Assembly (NCBI GenBank): GCA_905198295.1
Contig: CAJKBW010000045.1
Coordinates: forward strand, 1 to 24,514
Direction: 5' to 3'
Source of the DNA: an uncultured Oscillospiraceae bacterium
GTDB taxonomy: Bacteria; Bacillota; Clostridia; Oscillospirales; Acutalibacteraceae
Length of the DNA: 24,514 nt
Positions 1-7,798 of the stretch are shown in pieces. A program made the position numbers and the translations under genes. The notes beneath the pieces were generated by a model, which was given only the letters and a program-made list of their open reading frames with translations, made no database searches and was not told where the DNA came from. Numbering within the stretch: position 1 is the stretch's first letter; every line of letters begins with the position of its first letter.

Positions 1-42
1 AAAACCGGGTCCATGTGCTTTCACATGAAACCCGGTTATTTT
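1..42 (-). terminator. Intrinsic terminator at the end of the DUF6320 operon
   Basis: Arms AACCGGGT (3-10) and ACCCGGTT (30-37) pair. An inner CATGTG/CACATG stem (12-17 with 22-27) extends the hairpin. Read on the minus strand it ends in TTTT at the window edge. The plus-strand side is also T-rich, so it could act in both directions. About 75 bases of AT-rich DNA with no recognisable gene separate it from the stop of the neighbouring gene at 119. Confidence 0.7.
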
Positions 43-118
43 CCTTCTCTTTATAATCCTATATATTATATACTCTATATCCGCTTTGAATACGATAAAT
101 CTTCATCGAAAATCACCC

Positions 119-784
119 TTACAGATGCAGGCGCCGCTTAAGCTCATGCCACATATTCTCGCCAGCGAACAGCAGGATCGCCGCCAGAGAAATCACGCTC
201 ACGGCCACACAGACAATGGAGGGATACGGCACATGCAGACAACCAGTGAGATAAAACACAATCGGCAGGATACCGAATACGCCGTCCAGACAGAAATACA
301 CCAGCAGATCGGAAAGCTGCCATTTCAACACGCGGGACAGGATGCCCAATGCCGCCATAGCACAGACACAGATGATCGGGACAACGTAATCGATTGACCA
401 GCCATGCCAGCCGGTCAGCCAATCCCAAAGCGCGCTCAGCCCCGAGATAATCACCACCTGGTACAGCATATTTTTGGGGATATTGTGCCGCTTACGGATG
501 GCAATAGCCAGACTGATCCACAGGCAGCCGATACCGGCGAGCACGAACAGCGACCACAGCCCGCTCTGCGGCAGCAGGAGGTTGACCGCTACCGATACCA
601 CCGCCGCCACCACCGAAGCAAAAATCAGCCAGCGAAAAAAGAGATTATGCTGACGATAGATGGTCGGTATGGTGGGAAACGGGTTCGGAGATGGCTCTCC
701 TTCGTCGCTCAGCACGGCCTGACACAGCGGACACACCGACCGGGATCCGGCCACATGAATCTTACATTTATCACAGCATTTCAC
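119..784 (-). CDS. DUF6320-type zinc-ribbon integral membrane protein
   Basis: The protein of about 221 residues starts with a short zinc-ribbon-like Cys cluster (CCDKC, then CPLC about 14 residues later). About six hydrophobic membrane segments fill the rest, and a basic tail (ELKRRLHL) closes it. This layout fits the uncharacterised DUF6320 family, recognised from memory. I chose the GTG at 784 because GGGAGGTG lies about 6 bases upstream of it; the GTG at 793 overlaps that ribosome binding site. It is the last gene of a minus-strand run, 16 bases after the stop of the acyltransferase-fold gene and before a terminator. Its function is unknown. The context suggests a membrane partner of the acyltransferase-like and hydrolase proteins, which is inference only. 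Confidence 0.75.
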   Translation of the reverse strand: MKCCDKCKIHVAGSRSVCPLCQAVLSDEGEPSPNPFPTIPTIYRQHNLFFRWLIFASVVAAVVSVAVNLLLPQSGLWSLFVLAGIGCLWISLAIAIRKRHNIPKNMLYQVVIISGLSALWDWLTGWHGWSIDYVVPIICVCAMAALGILSRVLKWQLSDLLVYFCLDGVFGILPIVFYLTGCLHVPYPSIVCVAVSVISLAAILLFAGENMWHELKRRLHL

Positions 785-800
785 GCTGCACACCTCCCGG

Positions 801-2081
801 CTATTCCTCGTCGATCGGGTTCATGGCGATTTCCGCCTCGATCCCCATTTCAGTAAGAGTACGGAAAAAATTCTTTTGAATATCCGTGCTCACAAACGGC
901 GAGGTGAAGCTGATGACCATGTTGTTGCGATAGGAGCACATGCAGATCTGCAGCTTATCGGTGCTCACAAACACATCAAACAGGCGGATCTCCTCCCGCA
1001 TTTCCTCCGGCATATCCACACGGCCGATGTTCGACAAGGTGGCCGTTTCGGTCAAAGTAGATATCTGATAGGCAATGCGCAGGCACAGGTCTTTGAAAAT
1101 AAGTGGTGCGATCCGGGCAAAAACGTTGTGTTCGAGCGCACCGAGGGAATTGAGCCGTTCCTCCAGCCGCTCGGTGGTCAGCTCCTGCTTGAAGCATTCG
1201 TCCACGTAGCGGATGATGTCTTCCAGTTCTGCCGGCTGCCGACTGAACTGGTAGGCGATTGCGATCAGGCTGAAAAAATTGCGCGCCGATCCGGAGGCGA
1301 AATACTGCCGCAGGTTGACCGGGATGGTCAGCACCATACGTTTTTTTCGCTCGCGCACAGTCATCTCCTCATAGATAGCGCGCATCAAAACGGCGGTTAA
1401 AAAAACTGTGACAGTCGTGTGGTATTCCCGCGCCTTTCGCAGTACAGCATCCACCGGCAGAACGCCCTCAATCACCCGGATGCGGTATTCCGCGACCTTA
1501 GGTCCGTGGATGCGGTAGGCCGTGCGGAACGGCGTCCGCTTTCCCTCCCTGCGCCCGCTGTAATATTTCTGAAAGGAATCCGCCATTTTTTCGGTGGATG
1601 AGGCATCCACATCCATTACCGGCGGCGCAGTACCCCAGCGTTCCCCATCCCGCAGCAGCAGATAATGATAGACCAGCACGCGCAGGAACTGTACGGCGCC
1701 GGTACCGTCGGTCAGTACGTGGTGTACCTCGAGGTTGATCCGGCAGCGATAATAGGACACATCAAACAGCAGCGAGGATTCGTTTTGTTTGTACAGCGCG
1801 CTGCACGGCGGCTGATTTTCGGGATGAACCACCGGCCGCTGATCGGAGGCCTCCAGATAATACCAGAACAACCCATGCTTGAGCACACAGAGAAAACCCG
1901 GAAATTCTTCGAGCGTGCGGTCGAGCGCCTGCTGAAGAATCGCCTCCTCCACCGGCCGGACCAGTTCGCAGGCAAAGCGGAACACTTTGGTGTCCCGCTT
2001 ACCGCTGGTGGAGGGAAATATTTTGGCCGCGTTGTCCAACCGGCTCCATTGTCTGTCTTTTTTCTCCTTATGCGGTTTCAC
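801..2081 (-). CDS. Condensation/alcohol acetyltransferase-fold protein
   Basis: The 426-residue protein carries the HHxxxDG motif of the CoA-dependent acyltransferase/condensation superfamily (H120, H121, D125, G126). It also has later family-like stretches: a basic IPVNLR segment near residue 255 and LSNIGRV near 365. No membrane segment is visible. Families with this fold include alcohol O-acetyltransferases, PapA-type acyltransferases and NRPS condensation domains. The lack of carrier-protein or adenylation domains makes a stand-alone acyltransferase the likelier reading; substrate and product cannot be read from sequence. The GTG start overlaps the TGA stop of the upstream hydrolase (GTGA), with GAGGTG about 8 bases before it, so translation is probably coupled. 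It could acylate an alcohol or surface lipid while the neighbouring hydrolase removes acyl groups, but this is inference. Confidence 0.75.
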   Translation of the reverse strand: MKPHKEKKDRQWSRLDNAAKIFPSTSGKRDTKVFRFACELVRPVEEAILQQALDRTLEEFPGFLCVLKHGLFWYYLEASDQRPVVHPENQPPCSALYKQNESSLLFDVSYYRCRINLEVHHVLTDGTGAVQFLRVLVYHYLLLRDGERWGTAPPVMDVDASSTEKMADSFQKYYSGRREGKRTPFRTAYRIHGPKVAEYRIRVIEGVLPVDAVLRKAREYHTTVTVFLTAVLMRAIYEEMTVRERKKRMVLTIPVNLRQYFASGSARNFFSLIAIAYQFSRQPAELEDIIRYVDECFKQELTTERLEERLNSLGALEHNVFARIAPLIFKDLCLRIAYQISTLTETATLSNIGRVDMPEEMREEIRLFDVFVSTDKLQICMCSYRNNMVISFTSPFVSTDIQKNFFRTLTEMGIEAEIAMNPIDEE

Positions 2082-3013
2082 TTTTGCGGCACCTCACTCA
2101 AGAATCGCTGGATATGCCGATAGCTCTCCTGCACCGGAGAGAACTGCGGCGGCAGCGAAAAAAAGCCGTGCAGCCCATCTGCAATGCGTACGATGCGGGT
2201 TTCCGTGCCCGCCTCCTGCAATCTGTGTCCATATGCCTCACCTTCATCCCGCAGCGGATCGAACTCCGCTGTCAGAATCAGCGTACGCGGCTGACCGGAC
2301 AGACCTTCCGCCAAAAGCGGCGCAAAATACGGATTGCGGCGATCCTCCGGTGAACGCTGATACAGCGTCATATAGTCCTCCACCCGTTTGGAGGTCAGCA
2401 AATAGTCGGTACCGTTTTCCCGTACCGAGGCAAACGGTGAGGCATCAGTGTGATCAAAATAGGTGGCCGGATACAGAAGAATCTGCCCGGCAGGAGTAAA
2501 CGTGCGGCGGTCGTGCGCCATCAGGGATACCACCGCTGCCAGATTGCCGCCGGCGCTGTCCCCCATCAGCAGAATGCGTTCCGGCGGAATCCCCAGCGTC
2601 TGCCGCGCATGCCGGAACACCTCGAGCGCAGCCAGATAGCAGTCCTCTGCCGCACAAGGGAACCGATGCTCCGGCGCCAGCCGATAATCCACCGACAGCA
2701 CAAGTGCGCCGGTGTGTTTCGCCAGCCGTACACAGACACCGGTATAGCTGTCGATGCTGCCGGTCACCCAACCGCCTCCGTGATAGAAAACGATCAGCCA
2801 TTCCGGCTTTTCCGTTTCCGGCTTGAACAGCCGCACCGGAATTTCGCGGCCGTCAGCCTCAATCCGATGATCCCAGGTTTTATAGAACGGTTTAAGCAGC
2901 GGATAGTGCACCACGTTGTACAGCTGCCGCTGCAGCTTGTAGGTGCGCTGCACATCGATATCGGTATAGGATACGGCCTTGAGCGCCGCGAGCATTGCCT
3001 TGTTCAGCGCCAC
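2078..3013 (-). CDS. Alpha/beta hydrolase of the hormone-sensitive-lipase family
   Basis: The 311-residue protein has the oxyanion-hole motif HGGGW (78-82) and the nucleophile elbow GDSAGG (151-156, S153). The acid is probably the Asp in EFDPLRD near residue 257, and the catalytic His lies in DGLHGFF near 283. Together these define the HSL/acetyl-esterase type of carboxylesterase. There is no signal peptide, so it should be cytoplasmic. The start is GTG at 3013 with AAAGGAGG 7 bases upstream. It lies 25 bases after the stop of the DUF2344 gene with no terminator between, and overlaps the next gene by 4 bases, so it probably belongs to one operon with both neighbours. The substrate is unknown, most likely a short-chain ester. 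Confidence 0.88.
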   Translation of the reverse strand: MALNKAMLAALKAVSYTDIDVQRTYKLQRQLYNVVHYPLLKPFYKTWDHRIEADGREIPVRLFKPETEKPEWLIVFYHGGGWVTGSIDSYTGVCVRLAKHTGALVLSVDYRLAPEHRFPCAAEDCYLAALEVFRHARQTLGIPPERILLMGDSAGGNLAAVVSLMAHDRRTFTPAGQILLYPATYFDHTDASPFASVRENGTDYLLTSKRVEDYMTLYQRSPEDRRNPYFAPLLAEGLSGQPRTLILTAEFDPLRDEGEAYGHRLQEAGTETRIVRIADGLHGFFSLPPQFSPVQESYRHIQRFLSEVPQK

Positions 3014-3038
3014 AGGCCGCCCTCCTTTCTCAGTCTAT

Positions 3039-3695
3039 TCAGCAAAACGTCCGGCCGTCCGGGCCAAACAGGTTTATGCGCACCACCGTACAGCACAGCG
3101 TATTGTCTCCGCTGAACGCCTGCAGGGCGGTCAGCAGCAGCGAGGGGTTAAGGGTGAGTGCGCTGCTGCACGGTAGGGTCACCTCCAGTACGGCAGCGGC
3201 TTCTTCTCCGTCCAGCACCGGGTTTTCCAGATGCGGGCGGATATCCACTGTCTTGACGCCGCCCTTTTTGGTGCGTTTCTCGACCGGCATGGCCTCCTGC
3301 TGCAAAAAACGCTCCAGCAGCGCCTTGCCGCAGCCGCCGCTCTCACCAGCGAAGGCGATGCGGTAGCGGGCAGAGGTCAATTCACCGGCTTTCATCACTG
3401 CCGGCGCCGCCGACAGGAAGCGTATGCCCTCCGGCGCGGCGGCGTTCATCCGCCCAACCAGCTCCTCCATCGGCAGCTCTTCCTCCAGCCGCAGATCCAT
3501 GCTTTCCCGCAGGCCCTCGTAGCCGAGCGACAGCGGAGCGGCAAAGGTGATGTACGGATGCCGATTGAACCCCTCGGTATACCACAGCGGAATCCCCGCG
3601 CGGCGGATCACCCGGGTCATGGTTCGGGTCAAGTCCAGGTGGGATATGTATTTTGCCCGTCCGGTCTTGGAAAAACACAGCCTAACGGTGTTCAA
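3039..3695 (-). CDS. TIGR03936-type DUF2344 protein, partner of the radical SAM protein
   Basis: The N-terminus (MNTVRLCFSK, then AKYISHLDL and EGFNRHP) is characteristic of the DUF2344/TIGR03936 family, which occurs next to, or fused with, TIGR03960 radical SAM proteins. The biochemical role of the family is not established to my knowledge. I prefer the TTG start at 3695, preceded by AAAGGGGGTG at good spacing and giving the usual family N-terminus (218 aa). ATG at 3725 and GTG at 3704 are in frame but lie upstream of, or inside, that ribosome binding site. The start overlaps the 3-prime end of the radical SAM gene by 14 bases, indicating translational coupling and probably a physical partnership. 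Confidence 0.85.
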   Translation of the reverse strand: MNTVRLCFSKTGRAKYISHLDLTRTMTRVIRRAGIPLWYTEGFNRHPYITFAAPLSLGYEGLRESMDLRLEEELPMEELVGRMNAAAPEGIRFLSAAPAVMKAGELTSARYRIAFAGESGGCGKALLERFLQQEAMPVEKRTKKGGVKTVDIRPHLENPVLDGEEAAAVLEVTLPCSSALTLNPSLLLTALQAFSGDNTLCCTVVRINLFGPDGRTFC

Positions 3696-5523
3696 CGCAG
3701 ACACCCCCTTTCCAGCATGCCGCACCGCAGCCGGAGCAGGCCTCGCGGCAGTGCGGGGTGGTCACGCTCTGATGCGCCTTTTCATTTTCGCGGATCAGGA
3801 AGGCCTTGCTCACCCCGTAATCCAGGTGATCCCACGGCAGCACCTCGTCGAACGGGCGGGTGCGGTGGGCGTAAAATGCCGGATCCAGCCCCTGCTGTGC
3901 GAACACGGCGAGCCATTTATCCATATCGAAATGCTCCGACCAGGCGTCGAGCGAGCAGCCCTGTCGCCACGCCTGCTCGATTACGTTGCTCAGCCGGCGG
4001 TCGCCGCGGGCGAAAACCGCTTCCAGCACGCTCGTCGGCGCATCGTGCCAGTGCAGTGAAATTTTTCGGGTGGTCAGGGAGGACAACAGATGCCGCTGCT
4101 TCGCCTGCAGCTGTTCGGCGGTATCCTGCCCCTCCCACTGGAAAGGGGTGAACGGCTTCGGGACAAAACAAGAGACGCTCACCGACACGGTGACCCCCTT
4201 GCCCTTCGGCTTGTTGGGGTTTTCGTAGAAGCAGTTGACGATCTTCTGCCCAAGCTGCGCGATCCCCTCGATGTCTTCAAGCGTCTCGGTGGGCAGCCCC
4301 GACATGAAATACAGCTTCACGGAAGTCCAGCCGCCGGCAAACGCACGCCGGGCGGTGTCGAGGATTTCCGTCTCGGTCAGATTTTTATTGATCGCGTCCC
4401 GCAGCCGCTGCGTACCCGCTTCCGGCGCAAAGGTCAGCCCGCTGCGCCGCAGGACGTTGAGCCGGTTGGCCAGTTCTTCGGAAAAGCCGTCCACCCGCAG
4501 AGAGGGCAGCGAAATGTTGGTGTGCTCCTGTTCCGCCCAGCTGAGCAGCTGCTCGAGCAATTCCGGCAGCCGGGTGTAATCGCTTGTCGAAAGCGAGGAG
4601 AGCGAAAATTCCTCATACCCGGTGCTGTGGCAGAGCGCACGGCTCTGCGCGTCGATAACGCCGGGAGACTTTTCCCGCACCGGCCGGTAGATGAATCCCG
4701 CCTGGCAGAAGCGGCAGCCACGGATGCAGCCGCGGAAAATCTCGCTCATCGCGCGGTCATGCACGATTTCGATAAACGGCACCACAAAGCTGTCCGGATA
4801 GTAGGCCTTGTCCATATCCAGCAGGATGCGCTTGCGCACCCGTTGCGGCGCACCGTCCCGCGGCGTCACCGCCGCCACGGTGCCGTCCTCATGGTAGCTG
4901 ACCGTGTACAGTGAGGGCACGTAAACCCCTTCGATCTTGGCCGCCTCGTGCAGAAACGCCGCCTTGACGTAGCCGCGCTTCCGATGCTCACGATAGAGCG
5001 CCATCAGTTCAAGATTAACCTCTTCCCCCTCGCCAAGGGTGAACAGGTCGAAAAAGTCAGCAATCGGCTCCGGATTACACGCGCACGGCCCGCCGCCGAC
5101 CACCAGCGGAAAGCGCTCGTCGCGGTCGGCCGCCCGTACCGGCAGTCCGGCGAGATCCAGCATGTTCAGGATGGTGGTGTAGCACAATTCATATTGCAGG
5201 GTAAACCCCAGAAAATCGAAGGTATCGATCGGATCGCGGCTTTCGAGGCCGAACAGCTTCACGCCGTTTTGCCGCATCAGCGCCTCCATATCGGTGTCCG
5301 GCGCAAACACCCGCTCGCACCAAATATCCGGCTGGCTGTTGAACAGACCATAAAGGATCTTCATCCCCAGATGGGACATGCCCACCTCATACAGATCGGG
5401 AAAACAGAAAGCGAACCGGATCGCCACCGCGTCCCTGTCCTTGACTACGCTGTTGAGTTCACCGCCCGTATAGCGTCCGGGCTTCTGCACCTGCATAAAC
5501 AGCTTTTCGACGTCGTCGCGCAT
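3682..5523 (-). CDS. TIGR03960-type B12-binding-like radical SAM protein
   Basis: This 613-residue protein has an N-terminal cobalamin-binding-like region (about 20-190, with SHLGMKILYG and a GGGPCACNPEP segment). A radical SAM core follows, with the CxxxCxxC cluster GCIRGCRFC (C266, C270, C273) and downstream SLPSLR and APEAGTQRLR segments typical of the family. The C-terminus ends in an extra Cys cluster (CxxxCSGCGxxCWKGGVC) that may bind another metal centre. The ATG at 5523 has GGAAAGGA 8 bases upstream; an in-frame ATG at 5556 would lie close to the transcription start. Length agrees with the family (about 600 aa). It heads a run of five minus-strand genes with no internal terminator. 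The family is conserved in anaerobic Firmicutes but its reaction is not known to me. Confidence 0.9.
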   Translation of the reverse strand: MRDDVEKLFMQVQKPGRYTGGELNSVVKDRDAVAIRFAFCFPDLYEVGMSHLGMKILYGLFNSQPDIWCERVFAPDTDMEALMRQNGVKLFGLESRDPIDTFDFLGFTLQYELCYTTILNMLDLAGLPVRAADRDERFPLVVGGGPCACNPEPIADFFDLFTLGEGEEVNLELMALYREHRKRGYVKAAFLHEAAKIEGVYVPSLYTVSYHEDGTVAAVTPRDGAPQRVRKRILLDMDKAYYPDSFVVPFIEIVHDRAMSEIFRGCIRGCRFCQAGFIYRPVREKSPGVIDAQSRALCHSTGYEEFSLSSLSTSDYTRLPELLEQLLSWAEQEHTNISLPSLRVDGFSEELANRLNVLRRSGLTFAPEAGTQRLRDAINKNLTETEILDTARRAFAGGWTSVKLYFMSGLPTETLEDIEGIAQLGQKIVNCFYENPNKPKGKGVTVSVSVSCFVPKPFTPFQWEGQDTAEQLQAKQRHLLSSLTTRKISLHWHDAPTSVLEAVFARGDRRLSNVIEQAWRQGCSLDAWSEHFDMDKWLAVFAQQGLDPAFYAHRTRPFDEVLPWDHLDYGVSKAFLIRENEKAHQSVTTPHCREACSGCGAACWKGGVCVEHR

Positions 5524-5567
5524 ATACACATTCCTTTCCGAGAACGGATCAATCACTTTGAATTTTT

Positions 5568-5596
5568 ATTATACTGCATCCGTCCTCATAATGCAA
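5568..5596 (-). promoter_or_regulatory. Sigma-A-type promoter of the radical SAM operon
   Basis: On the minus strand, TTGCAT (5591-5596), a 17-base spacer and a perfect TATAAT (5568-5573) lie about 45 bases upstream of the ATG at 5523. No operator or riboswitch is visible in the short leader. Confidence 0.75.
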
Positions 5597-5633
5597 CGCG
5601 GCACGAATAAAAAAGCGCTGTGGAATGCACAGC

Positions 5634-5662
5634 AAAAAGGACGGCACCAAAAGGTGCCGTCC
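5634..5662 (-). terminator. Intrinsic terminator downstream of dapA
   Basis: Perfect 10-bp stem GGACGGCACC / GGTGCCGTCC with an AAAA/TTTT loop (5639-5662). On the minus strand it is followed by TTTTT (5638-5634). It separates dapA from the radical SAM operon promoter. The roughly 70 bases between it and the dapA stop hold nothing I recognise. Confidence 0.9.
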
Positions 5663-5736
5663 CAGACTGACGCGATCGTTGATTTGCGAAAACGCGTGCG
5701 GGCCTGGTACCCAGCGAATGGTCTGCCGCCCACCGT

Positions 5737-6693
5737 TTAATGGTTGCGGCGCCACAGCAGCGCACCCTGCGGCCGACGCACGGTCACCGATCCCGCTTTT
5801 GTCTCCTCGATCAGCCCATAGCGGTACAGACAGCTCAGCAGCCGCTCCTCCGCCACCGGATCCATCGCGCACAATGGCAGCCGGCATTCGCCGACTGCAA
5901 AGCCCATTGCATTCATCGCCCGCTTAACCGGAATCGGATTAACGTCACTGAACAGGTTCTCAATCAGCTCCAGATACTGCAGCTGCAGGGTATCGCTGCG
6001 CTCGTTATCGCCGTCAAAATAGCTCCGGCAGATTTCGTGGGTTTCCTCCGGCACCACGTTTGCCAGCACCGAGATAACCCCCTTGGCACCGAGAGCAAGG
6101 GCCGAAGTGATCTGATCGTCGTTGCCGGAATAAACATCCAGCCGATCGCCGCACAGGGACATAATTTTGGCAATCTGCGAAAAGTTCCCGCTGGCCTCCT
6201 TTACCCCGACGATATTCGGAATCTCGCTGAGCTTCTGATAGGTCGCCGGCAGAATGTTCACCCCCGTACGGCTGGGGACGTTGTACAGAATAATCGGGAG
6301 CGACACCGCCCTGGCTGCCGCTTCAAAATGCAGATACAGCCCCTGCTGTGAGCACTTGTTGTAATAGGGCGTCACCAGGAGCAGTGCATCCGCCCCCAGC
6401 TCCTCGGCGCGGCGGGACAGCTCCACCGCATGGGCGGTATTGTTGCTGCCGGTGCCCGCCACCACCGGGATGCGCCCGTGAACACATTCCACCGTATGGC
6501 GAATCACCTGCAGGTGTTCTTCATCGGTCAGGGTGGAGGCCTCCCCGGTCGTACCGGTAATCACAATGGCGTCGGTCCTGTTCTGGATCTGGAACTCGAT
6601 CAGTTCACTGAGCTTTTCATAATTCACCGAGAGGTCAGGATGCATCGGGGTAACCAGTGCCACGCCGGAACCGGTAAACACGGTTGATTTCAT
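5737..6693 (-). CDS. dapA: 4-hydroxy-tetrahydrodipicolinate synthase
   Basis: DapA condenses pyruvate with aspartate semialdehyde, the first committed step to diaminopimelate and lysine. The Schiff-base lysine is K165 in GVKEASG, the catalytic tyrosine is Y137 in YNVPSRTG, and the GTTGE active-site motif (47-51) is present. The Arg that binds the dicarboxylate substrate falls at R142. The ATG at 6693 is preceded by GAGGAGAA and gives the normal family N-terminus; an upstream in-frame ATG lies at the transcription start itself. At 318 residues it is about 25 longer than usual (around 292), with a basic tail ending in RRPQGALLWRRNH. It is monocistronic between its own promoter and terminator. 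No lysine riboswitch is visible. The promoter instead carries two boxes like those upstream of the kdp genes. Confidence 0.95.
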   Translation of the reverse strand: MKSTVFTGSGVALVTPMHPDLSVNYEKLSELIEFQIQNRTDAIVITGTTGEASTLTDEEHLQVIRHTVECVHGRIPVVAGTGSNNTAHAVELSRRAEELGADALLLVTPYYNKCSQQGLYLHFEAAARAVSLPIILYNVPSRTGVNILPATYQKLSEIPNIVGVKEASGNFSQIAKIMSLCGDRLDVYSGNDDQITSALALGAKGVISVLANVVPEETHEICRSYFDGDNERSDTLQLQYLELIENLFSDVNPIPVKRAMNAMGFAVGECRLPLCAMDPVAEERLLSCLYRYGLIEETKAGSVTVRRPQGALLWRRNH

Positions 6694-6756
6694 GCGATTC
6701 TCCTCATTTCTGTATTCTGCTGCATATTTGAAGAAGACGCACTTCTTCATGGCCCT

Positions 6757-6820
6757 ACTATACCACACGGGGAATTAAGATGGTATTAACGTATAAAGGC
6801 AGGAATTAAGATTCGCAAAA
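6757..6820 (-). promoter_or_regulatory. dapA promoter with two KdpE-like direct-repeat boxes
   Basis: On the minus strand an extended -10, TGG then TATAGT (6757-6762), lies about 64 bases before the start codon. The sequence at the -35 position (TACCAT) is not a usable -35. A distal box TTTTGCGAATCTTAAT (6805-6820) ends exactly 42 bases before the -10, the same spacing as in the kdp pump, kdpDE and 72-aa gene promoters. A second, better box TTAATACCATCTTAAT (6774-6789) overlaps the -35 region. A small hairpin GAAGAAG/CTTCTTC (6730-6748) would sit at the 5-prime end of the transcript. Confidence 0.6.
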
Positions 6821-6864
6821 CTCCGGCGGCGGGCAGACTGCGTTTTTTCACCGCACAGCGGCAA

Positions 6865-6895
6865 AAATCCCCGCAGGTGCAGCCTGCGGGGATTT
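6865..6895 (-). terminator. Intrinsic terminator of the kdp pump operon
   Basis: A perfect 13-bp stem AAATCCCCGCAGG / CCTGCGGGGATTT with a 5-base loop begins 2 bases after the stop of the last gene of the kdp operon. On the minus strand the stem runs into TTTTT. Confidence 0.92.
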
Positions 6896-6897
6896 GG

Positions 6898-7785
6898 TTA
6901 CGTATAGTTGAGCGGAAACAGGATTTTGAGCAGCACCCATTCGGCCGCCCGGCGGCCGTCCGCACCATAGTAGACACGCCGACCCGCACCGTCGTAAATT
7001 CGGAAGGTCTTTTCCTCATTCACAATACGGAAATGAAGCTGTTCCATTGCCTCATGCAGCGCCAGCTCCCATTCCATGCGGTCGGCAAGTTCTTCTCTCG
7101 CCATACCGTCGGCTACCCATTCAAACTCGACCGGCTCAAGCCCCTCCCGCAGAAAAGCAGACCAAAGGGTGATCTTCTGCACAAAGCTGAGTGCAAGCAG
7201 ACAGTCGCCCGCCGTCGCCTCCGGTGAAAATCCGGCGTAGCAGAAGAAACCCCTGCCGTATCCTTCCAGCAGCAGTCCCTGCCCGCGGACAAAATCCGCC
7301 TCCTGCCAGTTCAGCGCCGCGATATGCCGTTCCCAGTCCATTACGCTCAGGAAGTGGACCAGCTCACGTACCGTATCAGAATCGGCGCAGTCGATCTGCA
7401 GACAGAGCATGGTCAATGCTTCGGCGCTCTCCCCGGAAATGCTCTCCTGAATCAGCTCCGCGCTGTCCCCTTCGCGGACTGCCGACAGCCGCACCGTCTC
7501 CTGATTCGGCGCCGTACCGTAGACGTGAACCGGCCAGGTACAGCCGACATCCGCAAGCGCCAGGCCAAACAGCTCCCAGAAATCATCAATCAGAAACGCC
7601 GCGCGGCGGTAAAGTACATACAGGCTTTTCCCCTGACAGGAACCCTGTACGACAGGCTTTTCATCGCCCAACCAGCGGTTGATATCCGCCAGCAGGACGA
7701 TGAGCTCCCGTCCGGGACGGCTTTTGACGATATTGGCCGGCCGGGAAACCCGCAGCCGGGCCGCCTCCTTATAGGGATGCAGCAT
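6898..7785 (-). CDS. Unrecognised 295-aa protein at the end of the kdp operon
   Basis: I do not recognise the family. The protein is soluble-looking, with no signal peptide or membrane segment, and is acidic in its middle. It is rich in aromatic residues (for example WELFGLALADVGC, GFFCYAGFSPEA, WVLLKILFPLNYT). Its ATG at 7785 is preceded by GGGAGGTG and lies 13 bases after the kdpC stop. A strong terminator follows its stop after 2 bases, so it is clearly the last gene of the kdp transcript. That position suggests a role tied to the potassium pump, such as assembly, regulation or sensing, but no motif supports any one of these. It is real by ribosome binding site, length and operon position; the function is open. 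Confidence 0.8.
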   Translation of the reverse strand: MLHPYKEAARLRVSRPANIVKSRPGRELIVLLADINRWLGDEKPVVQGSCQGKSLYVLYRRAAFLIDDFWELFGLALADVGCTWPVHVYGTAPNQETVRLSAVREGDSAELIQESISGESAEALTMLCLQIDCADSDTVRELVHFLSVMDWERHIAALNWQEADFVRGQGLLLEGYGRGFFCYAGFSPEATAGDCLLALSFVQKITLWSAFLREGLEPVEFEWVADGMAREELADRMEWELALHEAMEQLHFRIVNEEKTFRIYDGAGRRVYYGADGRRAAEWVLLKILFPLNYT

Positions 7786-7798
7786 GCCACACCTCCCG

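Noticed and set aside
6694..6790. Lysine riboswitch upstream of dapA
   Set aside because: The transcript leader from the predicted start is only about 57 bases, far too short for the lysine aptamer, and no L-box core is visible.
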